NCBI GenBank assembly: GCA_945878135.1
Contig: CAMDUL010000001.1
Location: forward strand, 124,001 to 188,000
DNA from: Chthoniobacter flavus
GTDB lineage: Bacteria; Verrucomicrobiota; Verrucomicrobiia; Chthoniobacterales; JACTMZ01
DNA: 64,000 nucleotides
Direction of reading: 5' to 3'
The notes beneath the pieces are model-generated. The model ran no database searches. It saw only the letters and a list, made by a program, of their open reading frames with translations, and was not told where the DNA came from. Positions 30,435 to 38,635 of the stretch are shown one piece after another; the stretch's first letter is position 1, and each line of letters starts with the position of its first letter. The translations under genes were made by a program, and so were the position numbers.

Positions 30435-31486
30435 CGGCCCGCGGAGACAGCCAGCCACTCCGGATGTTCGCGGGCATGGCGCGCGATCTCCGCGCAAATT
30501 TCGTTCACACCGTGGCGCGGTTTCCAGTCCCACACCGACTCCGCCCGCGTGGCATCAAGCACGACCCAGGGAAGATCGAAAGGACGCGGCGCGAGATCGA
30601 CCGCCACCTCGTGCGGACCGAATTCCGCGGCGCACCAGTCCGACAGCTGGCGCAGGGACAGGGCCGAATCCGCGCCGCCGCCCACGTTGAAGACCCTCTC
30701 CTTCCCCCCGTGTCCCGCCTCCATCTGTTTGAGCAGCAACCCGAGGAGATCGCGCGGATGCAAACAGTCCCGCACTTGGTGCCCCGTCCCGCCGAAGCCG
30801 ATGTATTTGAGCGGCGCCCGCCGCGCCCAGCTGTGGATCCAGTAGCTGAAGATGCCCTGGTCCGGTTTGCCGAACTGGCCCGCGCCGGCCATGACCCCGC
30901 AGCGGTTCACCCACACCGGGAAACCGAAAGCCGCGGCGTATTCCAGCGCCAACTGCTCGCTGGCCAGCTTGCTCGCCCCGTAAAGACTGACCGGCGCCGT
31001 GGTGGAAAATTCTTCGGTCAGGCCCCGCGGACCGCACGCCGTGCCCGTTCCGCGCAGCACAAACCTTCCGTTCTCCGCCTCGACCGGAAGCGCGCACAAA
31101 GCCGGGATCGAATACACCCGGCTCGTGCTCAAAAGAATCATTCCCGCGGCCTCACGCTTGCACACCTCGAGCAAATTGACCGTGCCCCACAGATTGTGCT
31201 CCAGCAATTCCCGGCTGCTTGTCTTGCCGTCGACCCCCGCCAGCACACTCGGATTGGCCGCCGCATCGATCAGCCAATCCACCCCGCGCACGTGCTCCAA
31301 GTCGGACTCCCGCCGCACGTCCCCGGGCCGGAAATCGACCCCGGCGGACTCGACCCTTGCCCGGTTCAACTCACTCCCCGGGCGGCTGAAATTGTCGCAG
31401 CCCGATACCGCGTGACCCCGCTCGCGCAAACCCAAGGCCAGTTCGGACCCGACAAATCCGCAAACGCCGCTGATGAAAACGCGCAT
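30431..31486 (-). CDS. NAD-dependent epimerase/dehydratase family protein
   Basis: MRVFISGVCGFVGSELALGLRERGHAVSGCDNFSR; LLSTSRVYS; SLYGASKLASEQLALEYAAAFGFPVWVNRCGVMAG. Confidence 0.92.
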   Translation of the reverse strand: MRVFISGVCGFVGSELALGLRERGHAVSGCDNFSRPGSELNRARVESAGVDFRPGDVRRESDLEHVRGVDWLIDAAANPSVLAGVDGKTSSRELLEHNLWGTVNLLEVCKREAAGMILLSTSRVYSIPALCALPVEAENGRFVLRGTGTACGPRGLTEEFSTTAPVSLYGASKLASEQLALEYAAAFGFPVWVNRCGVMAGAGQFGKPDQGIFSYWIHSWARRAPLKYIGFGGTGHQVRDCLHPRDLLGLLLKQMEAGHGGKERVFNVGGGADSALSLRQLSDWCAAEFGPHEVAVDLAPRPFDLPWVVLDATRAESVWDWKPRHGVNEICAEIARHAREHPEWLAVSAGR

Positions 31487-31632
31487 GCAGACCACTCTAC
31501 AGGAACAACAGGAAGCCTGTCACCGCCCAAGGCGGGGCCGGGCTGGCGGGAAAAAACCGGCTATGACACGCAGGGGAATTGCCGGAACCGCGCCCGTCGA
31601 GTCCCATGGGCCCCGTGCCACTCCCACCCGCC

Positions 31633-31836
31633 TCACCTCGCCTGATCGACCGGCGTAGCTTCGGTGTATTCCACGGTTTCGCGGACCACCAAACCGCTCT
31701 GCATGGCCCGCTCGAGCACGAGACTCATGTAACGGTGGCGCGTCATGCCCGACTGCTCGGCCAAGGCATCAAGCCTTTTGACTTCTTTCGGGGTCAGGCG
31801 GACGGTGACCGGCCGGGCTGGGTGGATTTTCGTCAT
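31633..31836 (-). CDS. Ribbon-helix-helix-type small DNA-binding protein (putative)
   Basis: MTKIHPARPVTVRLTPKEVKRLDALAEQSGMTRHRYMSLVLERAM: beta strand then two helices, CopG/MetJ-like. Confidence 0.65.
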   Translation of the reverse strand: MTKIHPARPVTVRLTPKEVKRLDALAEQSGMTRHRYMSLVLERAMQSGLVVRETVEYTEATPVDQAR

Positions 31837-31911
31837 GATGGCAAGGTGGCTGGTGAGGATTGTAAGATAATGCCGATGCCTTCGTGTTCAATAAGTTTAT
31901 GATTGCCTGCA

Positions 31912-31927
31912 TATTATGAACGTAATA
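31912..31927. promoter_or_regulatory. Candidate operator: TATTA-TGAACG-TAATA inverted repeat in the divergent RHH intergenic region
   Basis: Palindrome read directly in an AT-rich spacer upstream of the ATG at 31939. Confidence 0.3.
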
Positions 31928-31938
31928 CATAGCGAACG

Positions 31939-32121
31939 ATGAGCAACCTCCACGAAGCGGGCAGCGCGTCCGAAGAACTCGTCCTCGACAACCTTGCCTC
32001 CGAACTTCAAGAGGCCCTCGACGCTTCCGCCAGCCAGAACGGTCGCAGCCTCCATGAGGAAGCCGAGCATATCATCCGCTCCCACCTCAACGGCGGTGAC
32101 GCGCCACCGCCGGGAACCTGA
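31939..32121 (+). CDS. FitA/Arc-like ribbon-helix-helix protein (orphan antitoxin-like)
   Basis: MSNLHEAGSASEELVLDNLASELQEALDASASQNGRSLHEEAEHIIRSHL; matches the FitA-like pattern 'L..L..A..NGRS..EE...I'. Confidence 0.65.
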   Translation: MSNLHEAGSASEELVLDNLASELQEALDASASQNGRSLHEEAEHIIRSHLNGGDAPPPGT

Positions 32122-32133
32122 TCCGCCCCGCGA

Positions 32134-32919
32134 TCAGGCCATCAGTCTCCGGACCACGGCGGACTCCGCGGAAAGTCTGGCCGGGTCATCCCCCGGAACA
32201 AATTCGAGCAAACTGTCCGGATGACGGCCGGCCGCCTGCATCGTGGCAAACCAACGCCGCCACGGCGTTTCCCCCTCGGACAGCGGACGACGGTCGATCG
32301 GGTCTCCCGGCAACCAGTGGAAAACATGGACGTGCGCGAGGCGCGGCAGGACGACCCGCAGGCTGCGGTCTTGCTGCTCCGCATCCAACGACACCAGCGG
32401 TTGCCACAGGCTGTCGATGTTCGGGTGCGGCAGGGCCGCGAGCAACTTGGCCGCGGCTTCGGCATTGTCGTTCAAGGTCCCGTCGTGGAATTCGAAAGCG
32501 AGGCGCACACCCTGCTTCGCCGCCCGGTCGGCCACCCGGTTTGCCTCGTCGCAGACCCGCGCGAAATAGGCCTTGTCCGCCGCACCGGACCCGCGGGTCC
32601 CGGCCCAGACGCGGATCGACGGCGCCCCCACCGCCGCGGCGGTGGCCAAGACGTCGGCAAAGCCGGGCTTGCCGTCTTCCCCCTCGTGGCCCACGCGGTA
32701 GTAGGACCCGTAGCAAACCGTCTCCAGCCCCGCTTCGCGCGTGAGCTCCGCGATTTCGCGGGCCCGCTTGGTGTCGCCGGCCGGCACGTGCACGTCTCCA
32801 CCCCACTCGAGCACTTGCAACCCGGCCCCCCGGGCCAACTCGAGGATTTCTTCCGGCGACAGCTGGCGAAAAGTCACCGTGACCAGCCCGGCGCGACCTT
32901 CCTTCCTCATCGGCTTCAC
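32134..32919 (-). CDS. Sugar phosphate isomerase/epimerase (xylose isomerase-like TIM barrel / AP endonuclease 2 fold)
   Basis: FRQLSPEEILELARGAGLQVLEWGGDVHVPAGD; LAFEFHDGTLNDNAEAAAKLL; HVHVFHWLPGD. Start GTG 32919 (overlapping the eda stop) or ATG 32910. Confidence 0.85.
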   Translation of the reverse strand: MKPMRKEGRAGLVTVTFRQLSPEEILELARGAGLQVLEWGGDVHVPAGDTKRAREIAELTREAGLETVCYGSYYRVGHEGEDGKPGFADVLATAAAVGAPSIRVWAGTRGSGAADKAYFARVCDEANRVADRAAKQGVRLAFEFHDGTLNDNAEAAAKLLAALPHPNIDSLWQPLVSLDAEQQDRSLRVVLPRLAHVHVFHWLPGDPIDRRPLSEGETPWRRWFATMQAAGRHPDSLLEFVPGDDPARLSAESAVVRRLMA

Positions 32920-33578
32920 GGGCTGCGGCGCACTGCCAATTGGCGCGCGGCGCGGGCGTTCGATTCGATGGCCGGCCAGTCGCGGGCCTTGATGGCCTCG
33001 CGCGGCGCGATCCATGAACCGCCGATGGCCGCGATGAGCGGATCGGCAAGATAACCGGCCGCATTGAGCGCGGTCAGACCGCCCAATGGGATGTAGCGCA
33101 GACCGAGGTGCGCGTAGGGCGCGGCCATGGCGCGCAAGTAAGGCAGACCGCCGAGTTGCTCGGCGGGGAAAAATTTCAGCAGCTGTGCGCCATGCTCCAG
33201 CGCCGTCTCGATATCGCTCGGCGTGGCGATGCCCGGACCGAAAGAAAAGCCCGCCTCGCGCGCCGAAGCCAGCAGCCGCGGATTGCAACCGGGCGAAACA
33301 CCGAAGGCCGCCCCGGCCTCCCGCGCGGCCTGAAGCTGCTCGAGCGTCAAAATCGTGCCGATCCCCGCGGTCATCCCCGGCACATCGCGCCGGATGGCCC
33401 GCAGCGCGTCGAGCGCGGCGGGCGTGCGCAGGGTCAACTCCATCACTTCGATTCCACCAGCGAGCAAAGCCCGGGCCAAAGGAGTGGCATCGTTGGCGTC
33501 GTCGACAACCAGCACCGCAACGACCCCGGCAGCAGCAATTTTGTCGGCCAAAGTCTGATTGAAAAGCGGCTGGCTCAT
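32916..33578 (-). CDS. eda: 2-dehydro-3-deoxy-phosphogluconate (KDPG/KHG) aldolase
   Basis: GGIEVMELTLRTPAALDALRAIRRDVPGMTAGIGTILTLEQLQAAREAGAAFGVSPGCNPRLL; LKFFPAEQLGGLPYLRAMAAPYAHLGLRYIPLGGL. Confidence 0.95.
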   Translation of the reverse strand: MSQPLFNQTLADKIAAAGVVAVLVVDDANDATPLARALLAGGIEVMELTLRTPAALDALRAIRRDVPGMTAGIGTILTLEQLQAAREAGAAFGVSPGCNPRLLASAREAGFSFGPGIATPSDIETALEHGAQLLKFFPAEQLGGLPYLRAMAAPYAHLGLRYIPLGGLTALNAAGYLADPLIAAIGGSWIAPREAIKARDWPAIESNARAARQLAVRRSP

Positions 33579-33584
33579 GGTGGT

Positions 33585-34685
33585 TCAACGTTCGACGCGC
33601 GCCCCGCCGCCGCCCGCGAGCTTCTTCACTTCGGCCAGTGACACCATCGAGGTGTCGCCGGGTGTGGTCATGGCCAGCGCACCGTGCGCCGCTCCGTAAT
33701 CGACCGCGGTCTGCGGATCGGCCCCGGAGAGAAAACCATAGATCAAACCGGAGGCGAAACTGTCCCCGCCGCCCACGCGGTCCATGATCTCGAGAGCCGG
33801 ACGGTGTTTCGCTTCGTAAAATTTGCCGCCCGCCCAGCAAATTGCGCCCCAGTCGTTGACCGTGGCACTGCGCACCGCGCGCAGCGTCGTGGCCACCGCT
33901 GTGAAATTCGGATACTCCGCGACGGCCCGCGTGATCATTTTCTTGAAGCTATCGACCTCGAGGTTCGTCAGATTGTCGTCGGCACCTTCGACCTCGAGTC
34001 CGAGGCACGCGGTGAAATCCTCCTCGTTGCCGATCATCACATCGACATGGCGGGCGACGCGGCGGTTGACCTCGCGGGCTTTGTCCTGTCCGCCGATCGA
34101 TTTCCAGAGCGATGGACGGTAATTGAGATCGTACGACACCACCACGCCGTGCTCGCGCGCTTTGGCCGTTGCCTCGACCACCAGTTCGGCGGTGGTCTCG
34201 CTCAAGGCCGCGAAGATCCCGCCGGTGTGGAACCAGCGCGTGCCGAGACGGCCGAAAATCTCGTCCCAGTCGAAATCGCCGGGCTTGAGTTGCGACGCGG
34301 CGGCGAGTCCGCGGTCGGACACGCCGACCGCCCCGCGCACGCCGAAACCGCGCTCGGTGAAATTCAGCCCGTTGCGCACCGTGCGGCCGATGCCGTCATA
34401 GGGCACCCACTTGACCAGTGACAAGTCGACCCCGCCCTGCAGGATGAAATCCTCGAGCAAACGCCCGATGTCATTGTCGGCGAAGGCGGAGACGAGAGCG
34501 GTGCGCTGGCCGAAGCAGCGACGCAATCCGCGCGCCACATTGTATTCCCCCCCACCCTCCCACGCGCGGAACTGCCGGGCCGTGCGGATGCGGCCCTCGC
34601 CCGGATCGAGACGGAGCATGACCTCGCCGAGGGAGATCTCGTCGAAGCGGACCCCGGCAGCCGGACGCAGATCGAACAAACTCAC
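33585..34685 (-). CDS. kdgK: PfkB-family sugar kinase, probable 2-dehydro-3-deoxygluconokinase
   Basis: GEVMLRLDPGEGRIRTARQFRAWEGGGEYNVARGLRRCFG; DRVGGGDSFASGLIYGFLSG; position directly upstream of eda. Confidence 0.88.
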   Translation of the reverse strand: MSLFDLRPAAGVRFDEISLGEVMLRLDPGEGRIRTARQFRAWEGGGEYNVARGLRRCFGQRTALVSAFADNDIGRLLEDFILQGGVDLSLVKWVPYDGIGRTVRNGLNFTERGFGVRGAVGVSDRGLAAASQLKPGDFDWDEIFGRLGTRWFHTGGIFAALSETTAELVVEATAKAREHGVVVSYDLNYRPSLWKSIGGQDKAREVNRRVARHVDVMIGNEEDFTACLGLEVEGADDNLTNLEVDSFKKMITRAVAEYPNFTAVATTLRAVRSATVNDWGAICWAGGKFYEAKHRPALEIMDRVGGGDSFASGLIYGFLSGADPQTAVDYGAAHGALAMTTPGDTSMVSLAEVKKLAGGGGARVER

Positions 34686-34697
34686 GTCGGGAGGTTC

Positions 34698-35846
34698 CTA
34701 CTTCAGCGCGGGAACATCAAGCCAGCGGCGCTCGGACCAGGATTGCAAACCGAGTTCGGCCAACTGCACGCCCTTGGCCCCCTCGCGCAGCGACCACGGG
34801 AACGGCTCGTCTTTGACCACGTGGCGCAGGAAAAGCTCCCACTCCACTTTGAAAGCATTGTCGAAAACATCGTTGGTCGGTTGGGTGATCCAGCCGTCCT
34901 TGTAGTCGACGGGGCTGTCCATGTCCGGATTCCACACGCAGCGCGGCGTGGCCGAAGCGTGCTGCACCGTGCAATTGCGCAGGCCGGCCACTGCCGAACC
35001 TTCCGTCCCGTCGACCTGCAGCGTGAGCAGGTCGTCGCGCTTCACGCGCACACTCCAAGACGAATTGAAGTGGCAGATGACACCGTTGGTCAATTCGAAC
35101 GTGGCATAAGCCGAATCGTCCGCCGTGCACTGGTAGGGCTTGCCTCTCTCGTCCCAACGCCGCGGGATGTGCGTGGCCCCGAGACAGCTGAGCGACTTGA
35201 TCTCCCCGAAGAGATTCTGGATGACGTATTGCCAGTGGCACAGCATGTCGACGATGATGCCGCCGTCGTCTTCCTTGCGGTAGTTCCACGACGGACGCTG
35301 CAACTTCTCGTGCTCGCCGGTAAAAACCCAGTAGCCGAACTCTCCGCGCACGGAGAGGATCCGGCCGAAGAAGCCGGTGTCGACGAGGTATTTCAGCTTG
35401 AGCAGCCCCGGGAGCCAGAGCTTGTCCTGCACCACGCCGTTTTTGAGCCCGGCCTCCTCGACCTCCCGCGCCAAGGCGAGGGCTTCCGCCGAGGTGGTGG
35501 CGGTCGGCTTCTCGCAATAAATGTGCTTCCCGGCGGCGATCGCCTTGCGCACGCCGACCGGACGCTGACCGGTCAGCGTGGCGTCGAAATAAATGATGTT
35601 GTGCTTGTCCTTGAGCGCCGCATCGAGATCCGTCGTGTAGCGCTTGACGCCCGTGCGCGCGGCCAACGCGGCGAGCTTGGCTTCGCTCCGCCCGACCAGG
35701 ATCGGATCGGGCATGATGACTTCGTCGTCGCTGATTTTCACGCCGCCCTGGTCGATGATGGCCTTGATCGAACGGATCAGGTGCTGGTTGGTCCCCATGC
35801 GCCCGGTCACGCCGTTCATGATGATTCCCACGCTGTGTGTTTTCAT
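34698..35846 (-). CDS. Gfo/Idh/MocA family oxidoreductase
   Basis: VGIIMNGVTGRMGTNQHLIRS; DATLTGQRPVGVRKAIAAGKHIYCEKPTATTSAEALALAREVEEAG. Confidence 0.92.
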   Translation of the reverse strand: MKTHSVGIIMNGVTGRMGTNQHLIRSIKAIIDQGGVKISDDEVIMPDPILVGRSEAKLAALAARTGVKRYTTDLDAALKDKHNIIYFDATLTGQRPVGVRKAIAAGKHIYCEKPTATTSAEALALAREVEEAGLKNGVVQDKLWLPGLLKLKYLVDTGFFGRILSVRGEFGYWVFTGEHEKLQRPSWNYRKEDDGGIIVDMLCHWQYVIQNLFGEIKSLSCLGATHIPRRWDERGKPYQCTADDSAYATFELTNGVICHFNSSWSVRVKRDDLLTLQVDGTEGSAVAGLRNCTVQHASATPRCVWNPDMDSPVDYKDGWITQPTNDVFDNAFKVEWELFLRHVVKDEPFPWSLREGAKGVQLAELGLQSWSERRWLDVPALK

Positions 35847-35908
35847 AAGTTTTAATTTTGTAGGTCTTAAGCGAAGAGCTGGAGCGAAGTTTGCATTTCT
35901 TAAAACTT
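35847..35908. repeat. AT-rich intra-operon spacer bounded by inverted AAGTTTTAA/TTAAAACTT arms
   Basis: AAGTTTTAA at 35847-35855, TTAAAACTT at 35900-35908; sharp drop in GC relative to surroundings. Confidence 0.6.
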
Positions 35909-35914
35909 ACAAAC

Positions 35915-36373
35915 TTAATTCTTTAAACTTTCCGGCTTAACCGTGCATTGCGGCTGCGCCCCCTCGGGCAGCGCTGGCACGTCAACACCGGCGACCGGCA
36001 AAGTCCCGGCCAGCTCCTGCTTCCAGTGCGCCACGTCGCCGGCCGGACCGTAGACATAGATCATGCGCATCGGGGTGGAGCCGGTGTTGGTCAGTTGATG
36101 GAAAATACCCGACGGAATGTAAGCGGCTTGACCGGCTTTGATCGCGCGACGCTCTTCGCCGAGGCACATCTCCCCCTCGCCTTCGACGATGAAATAAATC
36201 TCCTCCTGATCCTGGTTATGCCAAGGGACCTGCCCGCCGTTCGGCTCGAGCGTGACATGGCCCATGGCGAAGTTGGTCGCCTGGATCGGGGACATCCCCC
36301 CGACGAGGTTCTGCGTGCGGCGCCGCGCGGGATACGTGCGGCCTTCGATCTTGGCGAGGTCGGCGATGATCAT
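35915..36373 (-). CDS. Cupin-domain protein (KdgF-like candidate)
   Basis: VTLEPNGGQVPWHNQDQEEIYFIVEGEGEMCLGEERRAIKAGQAAYIPSGIFHQLTNTGSTPMRMIYVYGP: single-domain cupin. Confidence 0.9.
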   Translation of the reverse strand: MIIADLAKIEGRTYPARRRTQNLVGGMSPIQATNFAMGHVTLEPNGGQVPWHNQDQEEIYFIVEGEGEMCLGEERRAIKAGQAAYIPSGIFHQLTNTGSTPMRMIYVYGPAGDVAHWKQELAGTLPVAGVDVPALPEGAQPQCTVKPESLKN

Positions 36374-37746
36374 GAATAGAAGGTCAGATAAGGTCCGCTG
36401 CCGGAAAGACGCAGGAGATACAGGGCCAGTTCACGCGCGTGGTAATCGCCCCACATCGCCGCCTCGCCGCACGGCACCTTGCGTCCGGATGGAATGTGAT
36501 CCCATCCGTTCGGACGGTGGTAAACCGTGTGCAAGAGCAATCCCTCGTGGTGGGGATCGCTGCTCAGGTAAGGCTCGGCGAAAAGTGTCCTGGCTGTGGT
36601 GAGACCCGCCGCCGTGTATTTACGACCGGATTCCGCATCGCCGTGGGTTTCCAGCCAACGCCCGAGACGCAAGAGACCCTGCGCGGAAATGGCCGCGGCG
36701 GAACTGTCAACCGGTTCGTACTCGTTGAACGGCTCGGCCGGACGATCGAGGTAATTCCCCATCCCGGCCAAGCCCGGCGCACCCGTGTCCCAGTAAGGAA
36801 TACCGTCGGTCGGCGTGTGTTCCAGGTAGAAATCGGCCGCCGCTTTGGCCGTCTCGAGGAAACGCGCCAGGACGGCGTCTTTGCCGCCGTAAAGTGCGAA
36901 TTCCTCCGCCGGCAGAGTCTCGAGAAATTCGAGTTGCTCGGGGTAGCCGCACAGCACCCACGCATGCCCGCGCGTCCACGTGGTGAAAGGCGAGTAGCCC
37001 TGCTGCGAACTCGGACACCGATAGTTGCCGTCATTGGTGTTGAACACCGACTCATGCACCACACGCCCCCGGACGTCGTAGATGTCGCGCTCTTTGCCGA
37101 AATACACATTGTAGCGCGAAGTAGTGTCCGCGTGCTGGATGATGCGTCCGAGCAACGACACGGCCTTGTCATTCTCCCCCATCAACCGGTGACCGAGCAA
37201 ATGCGCCACGGCCAAAGCGCGCATGGTGCGGATCGTATCGGAAAACAGGGAATGCGGTCCGTTGAAGGAATAAACATACCCGAGTTCCGGCGTGAGCTGC
37301 GTCCAGCGCGCCGCCTGCACCGCGCCGCTGGCCTTGAGCGCGAGATCGTAGAAATGACCCTCCCAGGCATCCGCCGGCAAGCGCCCCTCGCGGAGCAGAC
37401 GCCTCAGGTTGCCGTAGGTGCTCACATTGTTGAACCCGTGGTCGTGCACGCCGATGTGCGTGACGTGCGGGGCCATCAACTTGAGCGTCCCCTCCCGCCC
37501 GATGCGCAGCATCTCCTCGTCGCCGGTGGCGTCGAACTGCAGAATGGCCGCGCCGAACTGGAAACCCTGCGTCCACTCCGTCCAACCGCGCGAGGTATAG
37601 CGCCCGTCGATCGTGAAAACCGGGGTGCCGTCCGCGTCTTTCCACCGCTCCTGTAGCGCGCGGATCTTCGGGGCGGACGCGGCGAAGACATCGCGGGCAG
37701 GTTTTTCCAGGCTCTGCGCCGTGAGGGTCGGGTCGATCTTGATCAT
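36370..37746 (-). CDS. Glycoside hydrolase family 88 protein (unsaturated glucuronyl hydrolase-like)
   Basis: GRYTSRGWTEWTQGFQFGAAILQFDATGDEEML; HDHGFNNVSTYGNL; SSQQGYSPFTTWTRGHAWVLCGYPEQLEFL; DGIPYWDTGAPGL; DSSAAAISAQGLLRLG. Confidence 0.93.
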   Translation of the reverse strand: MIKIDPTLTAQSLEKPARDVFAASAPKIRALQERWKDADGTPVFTIDGRYTSRGWTEWTQGFQFGAAILQFDATGDEEMLRIGREGTLKLMAPHVTHIGVHDHGFNNVSTYGNLRRLLREGRLPADAWEGHFYDLALKASGAVQAARWTQLTPELGYVYSFNGPHSLFSDTIRTMRALAVAHLLGHRLMGENDKAVSLLGRIIQHADTTSRYNVYFGKERDIYDVRGRVVHESVFNTNDGNYRCPSSQQGYSPFTTWTRGHAWVLCGYPEQLEFLETLPAEEFALYGGKDAVLARFLETAKAAADFYLEHTPTDGIPYWDTGAPGLAGMGNYLDRPAEPFNEYEPVDSSAAAISAQGLLRLGRWLETHGDAESGRKYTAAGLTTARTLFAEPYLSSDPHHEGLLLHTVYHRPNGWDHIPSGRKVPCGEAAMWGDYHARELALYLLRLSGSGPYLTFYS

Positions 37747-37761
37747 AGAAAACTTCCGGTA

Positions 37762-38550
37762 TCAGAGGCGCCGCAGTTGGAATCCGCCATCCACGTCGAT
37801 CACGCTCCCCGTGCTGAAGGGGAAGTCGCCGCGGCACAGCGCGGCCACGGACAATCCGACATCCTCCGGCGTGCCCCAGCGCTGCTGCGGGACCAGGCCC
37901 TCGGCGATCAGCTTGTCGTATTTGCCGGTCACCCCCGCGGTCATGTCGGTCTTCATGATCCCCGGGCGCACCTCGTAGACTTGCACGCCTTCGGAGGCGA
38001 GGCGGACGGACCACAATTGCGCAGCCATGGCGAGGCCGGCCTTGGCGATGCAGTATTCGCCGCGGTTCACCGAGGCGGTGTGGACGGAAATCGAGGTGAC
38101 GAAAACAAGTTTGTATCCCCCGGGGAGCAGCGACTGGCCGGGATGGGCCAGCCACCACCGGGCCGCGAGCTGGCTGAGGAAATACGGGCCGCGCAAGTTG
38201 ACCGCGATGACCTCGTCGAAATTTTCTTCATCCGCCTCCGTGATATCGGCCCGCACCTTCGGAGCGATGCCCGCATTGTTGACCAGTCCGTCGAGACGGC
38301 CGAACTCGCCGAGCACCGCGTCGATCATGGCCCGACGCTCGGTCGCCGATGACAATTGGGCGGACACGGGAAAGAATCTCTGGTCCGCCTCCCGCGCGGC
38401 CCCGCGGCAAAGCTCAACCGCTTCATCGGCCGCCGCGCGGTTGCTCGCGTAGTGGACCGCGACATCGTAACCCTCCTTGGCCAGGGAGATCGCGACCCCG
38501 CGGCCGAGGCCGCGGCTCGCGCCGGTGACGAGGATAACAGGTCGTGGCAT
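37762..38550 (-). CDS. SDR-family oxidoreductase (3-ketoacyl-ACP reductase-like / possible KduD-type)
   Basis: MPRPVILVTGASRGLGRGVAISLAKEGYDVAVHY; VNNAGIAPKV; GEYCIAKAGLAMAAQLW (YxxxK); IDVDGGFQL. Confidence 0.92.
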   Translation of the reverse strand: MPRPVILVTGASRGLGRGVAISLAKEGYDVAVHYASNRAAADEAVELCRGAAREADQRFFPVSAQLSSATERRAMIDAVLGEFGRLDGLVNNAGIAPKVRADITEADEENFDEVIAVNLRGPYFLSQLAARWWLAHPGQSLLPGGYKLVFVTSISVHTASVNRGEYCIAKAGLAMAAQLWSVRLASEGVQVYEVRPGIMKTDMTAGVTGKYDKLIAEGLVPQQRWGTPEDVGLSVAALCRGDFPFSTGSVIDVDGGFQLRRL

Positions 38551-38606
38551 AATCAGACCCTGCGCCGAAAACTCGACCGGAGCCATGGGCGAAAACGCTT
38601 TATTCC

Positions 38607-38633
38607 GCACAAAAACGACTTTATTTATTGTGC
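38607..38633. promoter_or_regulatory. Candidate operator: GCACAA(n15)TTGTGC inverted repeat in the divergent region upstream of the AraC gene
   Basis: Read directly; overlaps the expected leader just upstream of ATG 38636. Confidence 0.3.
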
Positions 38634-38635
38634 TG

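Noticed and set aside
32919-33840. Extension of the isomerase ORF through eda and into kdgK (568 aa)
   Set aside because: Overlaps eda in another frame; the isomerase motifs begin only after 32919.
36370-37746. Calling the GH88 enzyme a chondroitin- or ulvan-specific hydrolase
   Set aside because: Family recognition does not determine the substrate, and no lyase or sulfatase in the window narrows it.
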